From Calothrix parasitica NIES-267 (GTDB lineage: Bacteria > Cyanobacteriota > Cyanobacteriia > Cyanobacteriales > Nostocaceae), in NCBI RefSeq assembly GCF_002368095.1, contig NZ_AP018227.1, forward strand, positions 3,629,563-3,693,562: 64,000 nt of DNA, in the 5' to 3' direction. A program made the position numbers and the translations under genes. The notes under the pieces are model-generated. The model made no database searches and was not told the DNA's origin. It saw only the letters and a list, made by a program, of their open reading frames with translations. Positions within the stretch are counted from its first letter, which is position 1; each line of letters opens with the position of its first letter. Of this stretch, positions 1 to 8,220 are shown piece after piece.

Positions 1-35
1 TCCCTGCTAATTATGAGATAATTTTTATTTAAATA

Positions 36-162
36 TAGGACTTACGTAATTGTCACAAGACCCTGCTGGTGCGTGACACTGAAAACATTGTTACTAAGTT
101 CGCAGTTGCTCAAAGTGTCACAGCACCCTACAAGAAAAATATGCCAGTTGCGACCATTCCTA
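36..162 (+). mobile_element. MITE-like palindromic element, copy 1
   Basis: About 127 bp with no coding capacity. An inner imperfect stem pairs GGTGCGTGACACT (68-80) with AGTGTCACAGCACC (114-127). The right end TTGCGACCATTCCTA (148-162) matches the right terminal repeat of the copy at 55842-55969. The left end TAGGACTTACGTAAT instead resembles the terminal repeat of a different element at 61299. A third, inverted copy lies at 1125-1227, so two copies flank cphB. Mobilisation by a transposase elsewhere in the genome is inferred; none is in the window. Confidence 0.7.
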
Positions 163-170
163 AAATAATT

Positions 171-206
171 CAAATTCAAATTCAAATTCAAATTCAAATT
201 CAAATT
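171..206. repeat. Hexamer tandem repeat CAAATT x6
   Basis: Six perfect CAAATT units lie between the palindromic element and the cphB start, about 57 bases upstream of the start codon. This is the only 6-bp array seen; the other arrays in the window have 7- or 8-bp units. Confidence 0.9.
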
Positions 207-262
207 AATCATTCAAGCTTATAATTCGAGCTTTTATTTTTCAATATATATTCGGAGATTAC

Positions 263-1111
263 ATGACGCAGAATAGCATCCGTGGGCCGCTGTTAATTAT
301 CGGTGGTGCGGAAGATAGGCAAGGGGAATGCGAGATTCTGCGAGAATTTGTTCGCTATGCAGGTGGGACAAAAGCAAAAATTGTGATTATCACCGCTGCG
401 ACAGATTTACCTTTAGAAGTAGGACAACAATACATTGGTATATTTGAGCGTTTAGGTGCAGAAGATGCTCGTGTCATCGATACCAGAAGCAAAGAAGATG
501 CATATTCTTATGAGGTGTTGGAAAACGTAGAAAAAGCTACCGGGGTCTTTTTTACAGGAGGAGACCAAGCGAAAGTTATCGATACTATCAAAGATACCGA
601 TTTAGACGCAGCGATTCACCGACGATTTGCTGAAGGAATAATAGTAGCAGGTACCAGTGCTGGAGCTGCGATAATGCCGGATATTATGATTGTTGATGGA
701 GATTCCGAAACCAACCCTCGGATGGAAATCGTCAAAATGTCTCCTGGAATGGGTTTTTTCCCAGGAGTAATTATAGACCAGCATTTTTTGCAACGCGCTC
801 GCATAGGACGTTTGATTTCAGCTTTAACCCAACACAGAAAAGCTGTTTTAGGATTCGGGATAGATGAAAATACCGCAATATTGGTTATCGGTAACAAAAT
901 TCAAGTAATTGGAGAAAACGCAGTTACTATCATTGACGAGTCAGATATGAGTCACAGCAATATTGAGAATATTTTGAAAGACGAAGGATTAGCCATTTGC
1001 AATGCAAAATTGCATATTTTGACCAAAGGATATGAATTCGACTTAGAAACTCGTAAACCGATTTTTAATCAGTTAACAGTTAACAGTCAACAGTCAACAG
1101 TTAACAGTTAA
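263..1111 (+). CDS. cphB: Cyanophycinase (cyanophycin-degrading serine peptidase)
   Basis: Hydrolyses the storage polymer cyanophycin (multi-Arg-poly-Asp) to beta-Asp-Arg dipeptides in the cytoplasm, releasing stored nitrogen. It is a peptidase S51-type protein of normal length (282 aa). Visible motifs are TGGDQ (98-102), the nucleophile elbow GTSAGA with Ser132, DQHFLQRAR (172-180, His174) and GIDENTA (199-205, Glu202), consistent with the known Ser-His-Glu arrangement. ATG start is preceded by a GGAG-like site (TTCGGAGATTAC). The usual partner cphA is not adjacent; the next gene is on the other strand. The last 13 residues (QLTVNSQQSTVNS) and the stop codon are translated from a heptamer array, so the C-terminal tail is probably a non-functional add-on. 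Confidence 0.95.
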   Translation: MTQNSIRGPLLIIGGAEDRQGECEILREFVRYAGGTKAKIVIITAATDLPLEVGQQYIGIFERLGAEDARVIDTRSKEDAYSYEVLENVEKATGVFFTGGDQAKVIDTIKDTDLDAAIHRRFAEGIIVAGTSAGAAIMPDIMIVDGDSETNPRMEIVKMSPGMGFFPGVIIDQHFLQRARIGRLISALTQHRKAVLGFGIDENTAILVIGNKIQVIGENAVTIIDESDMSHSNIENILKDEGLAICNAKLHILTKGYEFDLETRKPIFNQLTVNSQQSTVNS

Positions 1112-1117
1112 CAGTTG
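1071..1117. repeat. Heptamer array (AGTTAAC/AGTCAAC)
   Basis: More than six 7-bp units of the CAACAGT type, known as STRR3 in Calothrix. It overlaps the 3' end of cphB, encodes its tail and supplies its stop codon. Confidence 0.9.
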
Positions 1118-1124
1118 GGAGGTA

Positions 1125-1227
1125 CATTTTTTGTAGGGTGCTGTGACACTTTGAGTAATTCCGAACGTAGTAATAACCTTTATAGTGTCACGCACCAGCC
1201 AGGTATTGTGACAATTGCATCAGTCCT
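1125..1227 (-). mobile_element. MITE-like palindromic element, copy 2 (inverted)
   Basis: Inverted relative to the copy at 36-162. The core stems GGTGCTGTGACACT (1137-1150) and AGTGTCACGCACC (1184-1196) are clear. The end near cphB is eroded into or replaced by the heptamer array. The far end reads AGGACTGATGCAATT on the minus strand. Confidence 0.65.
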
Positions 1228-1290
1228 GAATTCAGAATTACAGCTAATTTATAATTCTCTACTTTCAGTAAAACTAAAACGAAGGTGGGA

Positions 1291-2202
1291 TTAAGTTTGG
1301 TGGGGTTGAGCTTGTTTCAATAGTTTCATGGCTTCTTCTGCTGAAGGAGCATGAGGTAGATAATCCTCAATATATTCTTTTGCTTCCCCTTTATTGATAG
1401 CAGAATAACTTAAATGCAAAACCCACCAAGGTGTCATTCCTAAAGATAAAGCTAAAGCATGATGTCGAATTATTGAATCGGGAAAACTTTGTAAATTAAT
1501 TAGTGCTTCGCAATTTAATATAGTTTCTGTAAATCTATAATTTCTATCCCTACCATGTGGTTTACTCAAGATAATTTTTAGTTGGTTAGTTTTTGCTTCA
1601 AGCCCGAAAGCACCGCAAACCTTATTAGCATCACCACCTTTTATTTCCGTTCCATCTTCTGTAGTAATTCCTCGTCCAGGCTGCCAAGTATGGTCTGCAT
1701 AAGTAGTATACTCATCAATCATCGAACTATTTACCGATAAGTGGTACCACATCTGTGAATCATCCCGCAAAATTACTGCAAAAGCCGGACAGGAAAATCT
1801 CTTACTCAGATGAGTAGTCCAGCATACCAAAGCACCTTCTACTGTTCCAGAATATTGCTTGAAAATCTTCTTGGAGCGTGCGTCTAAATTACTAACTTTA
1901 CCTACGTCCGATTGTGCTTGAGAAAGACCAATTCTAACTATTCGTAAATTTTCACGGACGTATTCCTCTGGCATCCCCGAGCGTCTAAAATTTTTTTCAT
2001 AAGCCTGCAACTGTCTCTCTATATCCGCATCATTTCCAAAGCTATCAGCATTTACTTCAAAACTGGAATCATACATTGTTGTAAATTTATTTTCGGTAGG
2101 AGAGACATAACTATCAAAACCTAGCCTCGATAGATAATCTACCAAATCATCTTGCTTAACACCGTACAAAGTAAGATTTGCGTAACGATTACCCATATAC
2201 AA
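1291..2202 (-). CDS. Conserved hypothetical protein, function unknown
   Basis: A 303-aa soluble protein with no signal peptide or membrane segment. I do not recognise a named family. The N-terminus (NLTLYGVKQDDLVDYLSRLG) suggests a small alpha/beta module. The middle contains an aromatic-rich block (MWYHLSVNSSMIDEYTTYAD) and the C-terminus is helical (SAEEAMKLLKQ). It has no obvious catalytic motif. It ends close to the inverted MITE copy, and its promoter side faces the C/T-rich octamer repeats upstream of rpsO. Length and ordinary codon use argue for a real gene. Whether the true start is Met1 or Met3 cannot be decided from the sequence. Confidence 0.7.
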   Translation of the reverse strand: MYMGNRYANLTLYGVKQDDLVDYLSRLGFDSYVSPTENKFTTMYDSSFEVNADSFGNDADIERQLQAYEKNFRRSGMPEEYVRENLRIVRIGLSQAQSDVGKVSNLDARSKKIFKQYSGTVEGALVCWTTHLSKRFSCPAFAVILRDDSQMWYHLSVNSSMIDEYTTYADHTWQPGRGITTEDGTEIKGGDANKVCGAFGLEAKTNQLKIILSKPHGRDRNYRFTETILNCEALINLQSFPDSIIRHHALALSLGMTPWWVLHLSYSAINKGEAKEYIEDYLPHAPSAEEAMKLLKQAQPHQT

Positions 2203-2227
2203 AGTAGTTTATAAAATTGCTTATTAC

Positions 2228-2313
2228 ATTTTAATCTCCCCCTCTCCTTGTCTCCCTATCTCCCCATCTCTCCATCTCCCCATCTCCCCCTCTCCCTATC
2301 TCCCCATCTTCCC
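2228..2313. repeat. C/T-rich octamer array (CTCCCCAT type)
   Basis: About ten degenerate 8-bp units between the divergently transcribed hypothetical gene and rpsO. Similar octamers recur at 11891-11958, 40505-40545 and 57895-57978. Confidence 0.8.
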
Positions 2314-2389
2314 TTCAATTCATCCCACAGCCAAACGCCTGTGATAATATTAGAAACTGCTGCCTAGATTAAAGAAAAAAAGTTGGTTT

Positions 2390-2656
2390 ATGCTAACACA
2401 AGAAAAAAAGCAAGAGTTAATCACCCAATATCAAGTCCACGAGACCGATACTGGTTCTTCTGAAGTGCAAGTTGCGATGCTCACCGAGCGGATTAATCGT
2501 TTGAGCAAACATTTGCAAGCGAATAAGAAAGACCATTCCTCCCGTCGCGGATTATTGAAGATGATTGGACAACGTAAGCGTCTTTTGTCTTATATTCAAA
2601 GTGGAGACCGCGAACGTTATAAAACTTTGATTCGTAGTCTCGGTATACGTGGATAA
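2390..2656 (+). CDS. rpsO: 30S ribosomal protein S15
   Basis: An 88-aa protein of standard length that binds 16S rRNA in the central domain of the 30S subunit. The diagnostic motif [19 protein letters not shown] is present, followed by [32 protein letters not shown] start with an A-rich leader. Only 18 bp separate it from the downstream PAM68-like gene, so the two are probably co-transcribed, an arrangement I know from other cyanobacteria. Confidence 0.98.
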   Translation: MLTQEKKQELITQYQVHETDTGSSEVQVAMLTERINRLSKHLQANKKDHSSRRGLLKMIGQRKRLLSYIQSGDRERYKTLIRSLGIRG

Positions 2657-2674
2657 AAATAAGAGCTGCTGATT

Positions 2675-3142
2675 ATGTCTGCCGAATCCGAACGCAACCG
2701 CTTACCCTTTGAACCGAATAAAAAACGCCAAAAGCCTCAAAAGGCTAACGCTCAAGCTCCAATTGTTAAGGAAAATGCTGAAAAGGGGGATTCTAATAAA
2801 CCTCCTTTTACTAAACAAGAAATGGCAATTCCCCAAGCTGTTAGCCAGCGGATGGTTAGACGTGTAGCTTGGATGTGTGGAGTACCAACTGTATTGGGTA
2901 TTCTGACTTTGATTGTCAGCTATTTATTGATAGTTTATGCTGATATCAAGCTTCCTCCGGTGCTGGTACTGCTTGTCAATATGGGGCTATTTGGTTTGGG
3001 AGTCCTAGGAATTACTTACGGAGTTCTTTCGGCTTCTTGGGACGAACAAAAACCAGGTTCTCTGTTCGGTTGGAGTGAATTCACTACTAACTTTGGACGA
3101 ATGGTAGCAGGTTGGCGCGAGACTCGGCAAAAAAAAGTATGA
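2675..3142 (+). CDS. PAM68-family photosystem II assembly protein (DUF3464)
   Basis: A 155-aa thylakoid membrane protein. The charged, proline/lysine-rich N-terminus (1-60) is followed by two transmembrane segments: about 65-92 (VAWMCGVPTVLGILTLIVSY onward) and about 97-120 (VLVLLVNMGLFGLGVLGITY onward). The C-terminus contains SASWDEQKPGSLFGWSEF, typical of the family. Plant PAM68 and Synechocystis Sll0933 assist early photosystem II assembly with Ycf48; the same role here is inferred from family membership. Likely co-transcribed with rpsO. Confidence 0.88.
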   Translation: MSAESERNRLPFEPNKKRQKPQKANAQAPIVKENAEKGDSNKPPFTKQEMAIPQAVSQRMVRRVAWMCGVPTVLGILTLIVSYLLIVYADIKLPPVLVLLVNMGLFGLGVLGITYGVLSASWDEQKPGSLFGWSEFTTNFGRMVAGWRETRQKKV

Positions 3143-3185
3143 TTTTAGCTTTTAATTGCTAATTTTAATAACAATGAAAATCGAT

Positions 3186-3232
3186 GAAGAATGAAGGATG
3201 AAACATAGTTTTCGTTCTTCATTCTTTATTTT
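3186..3232 (+). terminator. Possible weak terminator hairpin after rpsO/PAM68
   Basis: AAGAATGAA (3187-3195) pairs with TTCATTCTT (3218-3226), followed by TATTTTTA. The stem is AT-rich and may be only a product of local repeats. Confidence 0.3.
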
Positions 3233-3423
3233 TAGGAAACAGGGAACAGTGAACAGTTGAAAAATAGGAGGGGAAAAGAAGATTTTTTGTATAAGCAAGA
3301 AGAGGGGGAGCAAATGGCTAAAAACTACAGTCATGCATCGTGTTAGACCAGTGTACGCGGCATAATATACAGTTATGTCACATGAATTGTGGGTAAAGAC
3401 GTGTTTTTAAATTTATTTGTGAG

Positions 3424-4137
3424 GTGTATTTGTTTAACTGTCCATTGAGCAACGAGAAAGCTAACCGTCTTATAAAGCAACTTGCTATTGCTGATGATAG
3501 TTGTGTTGTAGATATTGGTTGCGGTGAAGGGGAGTTTTTGATTCAAATTACGGAGCGATATAAAATTAGTGGGGTTGGACTCGACAGCAATCCAGAATGT
3601 ATTGAATTAGCCAATGAAAAAGCACGCTTGCGAGTTCGAGACGAAAATTTATCCTTTGTTTGCCAAGATCCACGATTGTTTAATTGGGAAGCACGCAAAG
3701 TAGACTTAATTATTTGCATTGGCTCAGAATTTATTTTAGGTGGTTATCGTCAAACGCTCCAAAATTGCTACGATGCTTTGAGTGATGCAGGAAGATTGCT
3801 AGTTGGCACAGTTTTTTGGAAAAAGGAGCCGACCGCACAATATTTGGAGTTAATGGCAGGAGAGAATCCACACGTAGACTACTTAACGACTGTGGATATC
3901 GCCATTGAGGAGGGATTCATCCCGCTTTATCTGTGTCGAAGCAGTGAGGACGAGTGGGATGATTTTGAGGGTAGACACGCTTATAAGCGCTATGTTGCTG
4001 CAATGCAAAGTGATGACCAGATAGCGTTTAAACGGATACACGACTGGCAACGTGGATATTTAAAGTGGGGGCGTACTACAATGGGTTTTGGTTTCTTTTT
4101 GCTTCAAAAACATGCTCAAAAGCGTAATCGCTTTTGA
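3424..4137 (+). CDS. SAM-dependent class I methyltransferase
   Basis: A 237-aa cytoplasmic protein with the Rossmann-type SAM motif I VVDIGCGEGEF (28-38) and an acidic loop (GVGLDSNPECIELA) at the end of strand 2. Motif IV-like residues (KVDLIICIGSEF) follow. The substrate cannot be told from sequence. The start is GTG at 3424; no in-frame ATG lies near, and the residues after it already fit the fold. It stands alone: a 280-bp spacer separates it from the PAM68-like gene, and the IscB leader follows. It may be uncharged flanking DNA for the iscB element. Confidence 0.8.
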   Translation: MYLFNCPLSNEKANRLIKQLAIADDSCVVDIGCGEGEFLIQITERYKISGVGLDSNPECIELANEKARLRVRDENLSFVCQDPRLFNWEARKVDLIICIGSEFILGGYRQTLQNCYDALSDAGRLLVGTVFWKKEPTAQYLELMAGENPHVDYLTTVDIAIEEGFIPLYLCRSSEDEWDDFEGRHAYKRYVAAMQSDDQIAFKRIHDWQRGYLKWGRTTMGFGFFLLQKHAQKRNRF

Positions 4138-4280
4138 GACTTAGTGGTGTTCTCAAAAAACATTAAACGGACACGATAGAAATCCCTGTTCCCTATTCCC
4201 TACTAATTATTCATTACTCCCTACTCCCCATTCCCTTTTACTATTACGTTAGATTTGAAGAAGTAGTTAAGTGAATACAG

Positions 4281-4532
4281 GGAAGCTTCTCCGTCAACGA
4301 CCCCCGGCTATAAGTCGGAAGCTTCCAGCTTTTAGTTGAAAGCTCTTAAGTTGACCAGACTTTAGTTAGTGGTAAGTGTTAAAGAACCTACCAAGGAATG
4401 CGTAGCTAGTTCCTTGCTCTAGAATCGGGTAGTTAAACAGCTTTAAGGGGTTAAGGCAGTGCTACTTGAATAGTTACCGACTACTAACAATGTCGTTAGC
4501 GCAGCGTCTCCCTTTGGGAGAAAGCTGACATT
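4281..4532 (+). ncRNA. Putative omega RNA scaffold of IscB
   Basis: The 410-bp gap before iscB is not coding but contains ordered inverted repeats on the plus strand. (a) GGAAGCTT (4281-4288) pairs with AAGCTTCC (4319-4326), extended by CCG/CGG inside. (b) AGCTTT (4327-4332) pairs with AAAGCT (4339-4344). (c) AAGGAA pairs with TTCCTT near 4395-4415. (d) AATGTC (4489-4494) pairs with GACATT (4527-4532), enclosing AGC/GCT and TCTCCC/GGGAGA. In known IscB systems the omega RNA lies directly upstream of and in the same direction as iscB, with the guide at its 5' end. The guide would then lie somewhere in about 4240-4280, which I cannot fix exactly. Function is inferred from position and foldability. 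Confidence 0.6.
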
Positions 4533-4551
4533 ACCAATTGAGGCACTAACA

Positions 4552-5829
4552 ATGCAACAAAATTATGTATTTTTGATTGACACAAATAAACAACCATTAA
4601 ACCTAGTTACGCCAAAACAAGCGCGTAGATTACTAGAAAAAGGAAAAGCTGCTGTATTTCGCCAATACCCTTTTATCTTAATTCTGAAAACTGCAATAGA
4701 TAACCCAACGATTAGACCATTAACACTAAAGCTAGACCCCGGCTCGAAAGTTACAGGTATTGTAATACTATCCGGAGAAAATGTTATTTGGTGTGCCGAA
4801 TTGGAGCATCGAGGTTATCAAATAAAAGACGCTTTATTCTCACGCAGGCAATTAAGAAGTAGTCGTAGAAACAGAAAAAATTGGTACAGAAAACCACGTT
4901 TTAACAATCGTACACGTAGTGAAGACTGGCTACCACCAAGCTTAGAACATCGTATTTTAACGACTCAAACTTGGGTAAAGCGTTTAATGCGTTACGCACC
5001 AATAACTGAATTATGCATTGAAAAAGTTAAATTTGATATGCAGCAAATGGAAAACCCAGAAGTATCTGCAATTGAATATCAGCAAGGGGAACTACAAGGT
5101 TATCAAGTACGTGAATATCTACTTGAAAAATGGAGTAGAGAATGTACTTACTGCGGTAAAAAAGATGTTCCTCTTCAAATTGAGCATATTTATCCTAAGT
5201 CAAAAGGAGGTAGTAACAGAGTAAGCAATTTGTGTCTAGCTTGCGAAAAATGTAACAAAAAGAAAGGTAACAAACTAGTAGAAGAATTTTTGAAAAAGAA
5301 ACCAGATTTACTTAAAAAAATTAAATCTAAAGCTAAGAAACCGCTTTTAGATGCAGCCGCAGTAAACGCAACTAGGAATAAGTTAGTCAAAGTCTTATAT
5401 AATTTATTACCTACTAAAACGGCAACAGGAGCGCAAACAAAATTTAATAGAACGAGATTAAATCTTGACAAACAACATTGGATTGATGCAGCTTGTGTTG
5501 GCGATGTTGACAATTTAAAACTACTAACTAACCAACCATTGAAAATAAAATGTAATGGTCACGGAACACGCCAAATGTGCAGAACAGATAAGTATGGATT
5601 CCCTACAAGATATGTGCCCAAGATAAAGTTTGTTAAAGGTTTTCAGACAGGAGACATTGTAAAAGCTGTTATAAAAACAGGTAAAAAAGTTGGTGAATAC
5701 GTAGGGAGAATAGCAACTAGAAGTACTGGTAGCTTTAATATTTCGACCCGTGAAAAACTTGTGCAAGGAATTTCTTATAAATACTGTAAAACTATTCATA
5801 AAAAAGACGGATACTCTTATGCATTTTGA
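4552..5829 (+). CDS. iscB: IscB RNA-guided endonuclease (HNH/RuvC)
   Basis: A 425-aa protein, full length for IscB, the Cas9 ancestor encoded by IS200/IS605-type elements. Domain order: a PLMP-like N-terminus (PLNLVTP, 15-21, with the second half of the motif altered); RuvC-I LDPGSKVTG with Asp62; an arginine-rich bridge helix (98-120); RuvC-II CIEKVKFD with Glu157; an HNH module with zinc cysteines Cys198/Cys201 and Cys231/Cys234 around EHIYPKSKGG (His212); RuvC-III HWIDAA (His309, Asp312); and a C-terminal basic beta-rich domain. All catalytic residues are intact, so it should be active. ATG start; the structured leader ends about 20 bp upstream. No TnpA transposase is next to it, so it is a solitary element or a co-opted gene. 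Confidence 0.92.
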   Translation: MQQNYVFLIDTNKQPLNLVTPKQARRLLEKGKAAVFRQYPFILILKTAIDNPTIRPLTLKLDPGSKVTGIVILSGENVIWCAELEHRGYQIKDALFSRRQLRSSRRNRKNWYRKPRFNNRTRSEDWLPPSLEHRILTTQTWVKRLMRYAPITELCIEKVKFDMQQMENPEVSAIEYQQGELQGYQVREYLLEKWSRECTYCGKKDVPLQIEHIYPKSKGGSNRVSNLCLACEKCNKKKGNKLVEEFLKKKPDLLKKIKSKAKKPLLDAAAVNATRNKLVKVLYNLLPTKTATGAQTKFNRTRLNLDKQHWIDAACVGDVDNLKLLTNQPLKIKCNGHGTRQMCRTDKYGFPTRYVPKIKFVKGFQTGDIVKAVIKTGKKVGEYVGRIATRSTGSFNISTREKLVQGISYKYCKTIHKKDGYSYAF

Positions 5830-5830
5830 T

Positions 5831-5851
5831 ATTTATTCAAGGCGAATAAAT
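5831..5851 (+). terminator. Hairpin just after the iscB stop
   Basis: A perfect 8-bp stem ATTTATTC/GAATAAAT with a 5-nt loop starts two bases after the stop codon. It could mark the transcript or element end. It lacks a strong T-tract. Confidence 0.4.
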
Positions 5852-5852
5852 G

Positions 5853-5960
5853 AGCCACTGCGTTGGGCAAGAACGCAGCGGCAGCACGGTCTTGGGGGTC
5901 TCCCCCATGAGCAACTGCCGCCGACTTGTAGCAAGTGGCGTTCACCCGTGTCGTTTTTCC
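5853..5960. repeat. GC-rich dispersed palindromic repeat between iscB and DAHP synthase
   Basis: GCCACT near 5854 pairs with AGTGGC near 5935, and GGGGG/CCCCC form a tight hairpin around 5894-5906. Its base composition differs sharply from the AT-rich neighbourhood. It resembles repeats common in Nostocales intergenic regions. Confidence 0.6.
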
Positions 5961-6007
5961 TCTTCGCTCTAAAGAGACGAAGTTTCCAAACTCCCAGAGG
6001 TATTTAG

Positions 6008-7063
6008 ATGATTATTGTAATGAAAGTCGGTTCCCCCGAGCAGGAAGTTGAGCGTATTAGTGAAGAAATGACTAATCGGGGATTGACTCCTGAAAAAATT
6101 GTTGGTCAGCATAAGGTTGTGATTGGTTTAGTTGGAGAAACGGCAAGTTTAGACCCGATGCAACTTCAAGAGGTTAGTCCTTGGATTGAGCAGGTATTAC
6201 GGGTAGAAAAGCCTTACAAACGCGCTAGTCGTCAATTTCGTCACGGGGAAGCTTCGGGAATTGTAGTTAATACTCCCGATGGTGATGTTACTTTTGGTGA
6301 AAATCATCCTTTGGTAGTTGTAGCTGGCCCTTGTTCGGTAGAAAATGAAGAAATGATTGTAGAGACAGCGCAGCGTGTCAAAGCTGCTGGAGCTAAGTTT
6401 CTGCGCGGTGGTGCTTACAAACCTCGGACTTCACCTTATGCTTTCCAAGGACATGGTGAAAGCGCTTTGGAATTGTTAGCGAAAGCCAGAGAAGTCAGCG
6501 GATTGGGAATTATTACCGAAGTGATGGACGCTGCTGATTTGGACAAAATTGCAGAGGTTGCAGATGTTGTTCAGGTGGGTGCGAGAAACATGCAGAATTT
6601 CGCATTGCTCAAGAAAGTGGGAGCGCAACCCAAGCCTGTTTTACTCAAGCGGGGAATGTCTGCAACTATTGAAGAATGGTTAATGGCTGCTGAATACGTT
6701 CTTGCTTCGGGAAATCCTAACGTAATTTTATGCGAGCGCGGTATTCGTTCCTTCGACCGTCAGTATACTCGCAATACTTTAGATTTATCAGTAGTACCAG
6801 TTTTACGAAAACTAACTCACCTACCAATTATGATTGACCCTTCACACGGTACGGGTTTATCCGAACTAGTTCCGAGCATGGCTATGGCTGCAATTGCAGC
6901 GGGATGCGATTCCTTAATGATAGAAGTTCATCCGAATCCTGCTAAAGCTTTATCCGATGGGCCTCAATCTTTACCACCAGAACGTTTTGACAGCTTGATG
7001 CAAGAGCTATCGGTTATTGGTAAAGCTGTGGGACGTTGGGAGCAGGTTGCTGCTGTTGCGTAA
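6008..7063 (+). CDS. aroF: 3-deoxy-7-phosphoheptulonate (DAHP) synthase
   Basis: First enzyme of the shikimate pathway: condenses phosphoenolpyruvate with erythrose 4-phosphate. 351 aa, of the type with an N-terminal ferredoxin-like/ACT-like regulatory domain (1-70, MIIVMKVGSPEQEVERI) before the TIM barrel. Barrel motifs are GPCSVE (107-112), KFLRGGAYKPRTSPYAFQG, VGARNMQNF, LKRGM, CERGIRSF and MIDPSHGTG. An SD-like AGAGG lies 6 bases before the ATG. In this enzyme class the N-terminal domain mediates feedback inhibition by tyrosine or phenylalanine; which effector acts here is unknown. tyrA lies 4 kb downstream but in a separate transcription unit. Confidence 0.95.
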   Translation: MIIVMKVGSPEQEVERISEEMTNRGLTPEKIVGQHKVVIGLVGETASLDPMQLQEVSPWIEQVLRVEKPYKRASRQFRHGEASGIVVNTPDGDVTFGENHPLVVVAGPCSVENEEMIVETAQRVKAAGAKFLRGGAYKPRTSPYAFQGHGESALELLAKAREVSGLGIITEVMDAADLDKIAEVADVVQVGARNMQNFALLKKVGAQPKPVLLKRGMSATIEEWLMAAEYVLASGNPNVILCERGIRSFDRQYTRNTLDLSVVPVLRKLTHLPIMIDPSHGTGLSELVPSMAMAAIAAGCDSLMIEVHPNPAKALSDGPQSLPPERFDSLMQELSVIGKAVGRWEQVAAVA

Positions 7064-7072
7064 GGGAGTAGA

Positions 7073-7247
7073 GAGTAATGAGTAATGAGTAATGAGTAAT
7101 GAGTAATGAGTAGAGATAGAAAGTTGAGTAGCAGAGGTACAAATAGACCAAGAAGGTAATTTACTTGCTACTTGCTACTTGCTACTTGCTACTCATTCCT
7201 AACTCCTAACTCTCCACCTTTGACCTTTAACCTTTAACCTTTGACCT
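7073..7247. repeat. Cluster of three heptamer arrays
   Basis: GAGTAAT x5 (7073-7107), TTGCTAC x4-5 (7161-7194) and ACCTTTA/ACCTTTG units (7205-7244). They fill the convergent gap between DAHP synthase and the lipoprotein gene. Confidence 0.9.
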
Positions 7248-7250
7248 GCT

Positions 7251-8147
7251 TTACCGTCTTCTACGTCCGCTACCGAAGCTACCACGACTGCGGGTTCTGG
7301 TGGAACGAGAGCGGGTTCCGCTACCGAAGCTTCTGTTGGAAGGACGGTTTCTTACTGACCCGGATTTACCGGATTGCTTTAGGGTACTGCTGCCAAATCC
7401 GGAACCTGTAGAGCGACTGTTACCAGTATTTCTACTAGGGGTTGTGCGTCTAACGTTTGAATTATTGCGATTGTTCCTTCTCACGTTTCCTGTGGTGCGG
7501 AAATTGGTACGGTTTCTCACTGCTGCTGGTGGTTCGTTGTAGCGCTCGCGATATCTATTGACTGCTCCATCATAGCTACTACCATATCCACCAAAACCGG
7601 TGTAGCTAGTTCTTCCCGGCTGATATGCGGGTGGTACGTAATACTGGGGTCTAAATAATAAACTACCAATTGCTTGACCGGCTACTGCACCAGCAAAAGG
7701 TGCCCAAAAGCCGTTGTTTCGTTGAACTACAACAGTTCTCTGTTGTCCGGTGTTGGGGTCAGTTCTGGTTTCGGTAACGTTTTGAGTATATTCAATTTTA
7801 AAATCTGGTGTTAAATAAAGTGCGGGCTGTCCGTTTTCAACTTTTAAATAGCTATTTTTACCTTCTTTAATTTGTTCTTCGGTAAGACGAGCCATTTGTA
7901 ACTGATTGGTTTTAAAAGTTGGACTAGGGCTATTTAACAAAAATAGCGTATATTGTCCATCAGCATCGTTATAGCTTGCTTGCTGTACGGGATACTCACC
8001 GTCGCTGATTCTGGTATTTGTTGTAGTTCGGCTGACATTTCTAGCTTGCGGGGTGCTGCTGGTTGTAGCGTCACCACCGCAAGCTACCGTTGTAAAACAC
8101 AAACTCAAGGCTAAAAAAATCGCTGTAAATTTACGCAAAATTGTCAT
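7251..8147 (-). CDS. Putative lipoprotein with Arg/Asn/Ser-rich C-terminus
   Basis: A 298-aa protein with a lipoprotein signal peptide: KFTAIFLALSLCFTTVACGG, with the lipobox cysteine at about residue 23. Residues 45-130 form a soluble domain that includes LYLTPDFKIEYTQNV and TRTDPNTGQQRTVVV. A Gly/Ala-rich segment (GAVAGQAIGSLLF) may insert in or lie along the membrane. The last 110 residues are low-complexity, rich in R, N, S, G and T, ending in RGSFGSGRRRR, and are strongly basic. I do not recognise a named family and give no function. The basic tail could bind polysaccharide or nucleic acid (speculation). Confidence 0.75.
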   Translation of the reverse strand: MTILRKFTAIFLALSLCFTTVACGGDATTSSTPQARNVSRTTTNTRISDGEYPVQQASYNDADGQYTLFLLNSPSPTFKTNQLQMARLTEEQIKEGKNSYLKVENGQPALYLTPDFKIEYTQNVTETRTDPNTGQQRTVVVQRNNGFWAPFAGAVAGQAIGSLLFRPQYYVPPAYQPGRTSYTGFGGYGSSYDGAVNRYRERYNEPPAAVRNRTNFRTTGNVRRNNRNNSNVRRTTPSRNTGNSRSTGSGFGSSTLKQSGKSGSVRNRPSNRSFGSGTRSRSTRTRSRGSFGSGRRRR

Positions 8148-8220
8148 GATTTGATAATTACTCTTCTATCTTTGAGCTTAACAACTTCTTTAGGGGTGGG
8201 ATAGGTACGGAGAACCGACT

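Noticed and set aside
3152-3334. 60-codon minus-strand frame after the PAM68-like gene
   Set aside because: Low complexity (F, I, L, S), no family features and overlaps a repeat-derived stretch.
5750-6007. 85-codon frame overlapping the iscB end
   Set aside because: It runs through the GC-rich palindromic repeat and reads as repeat sequence, with no conserved start.
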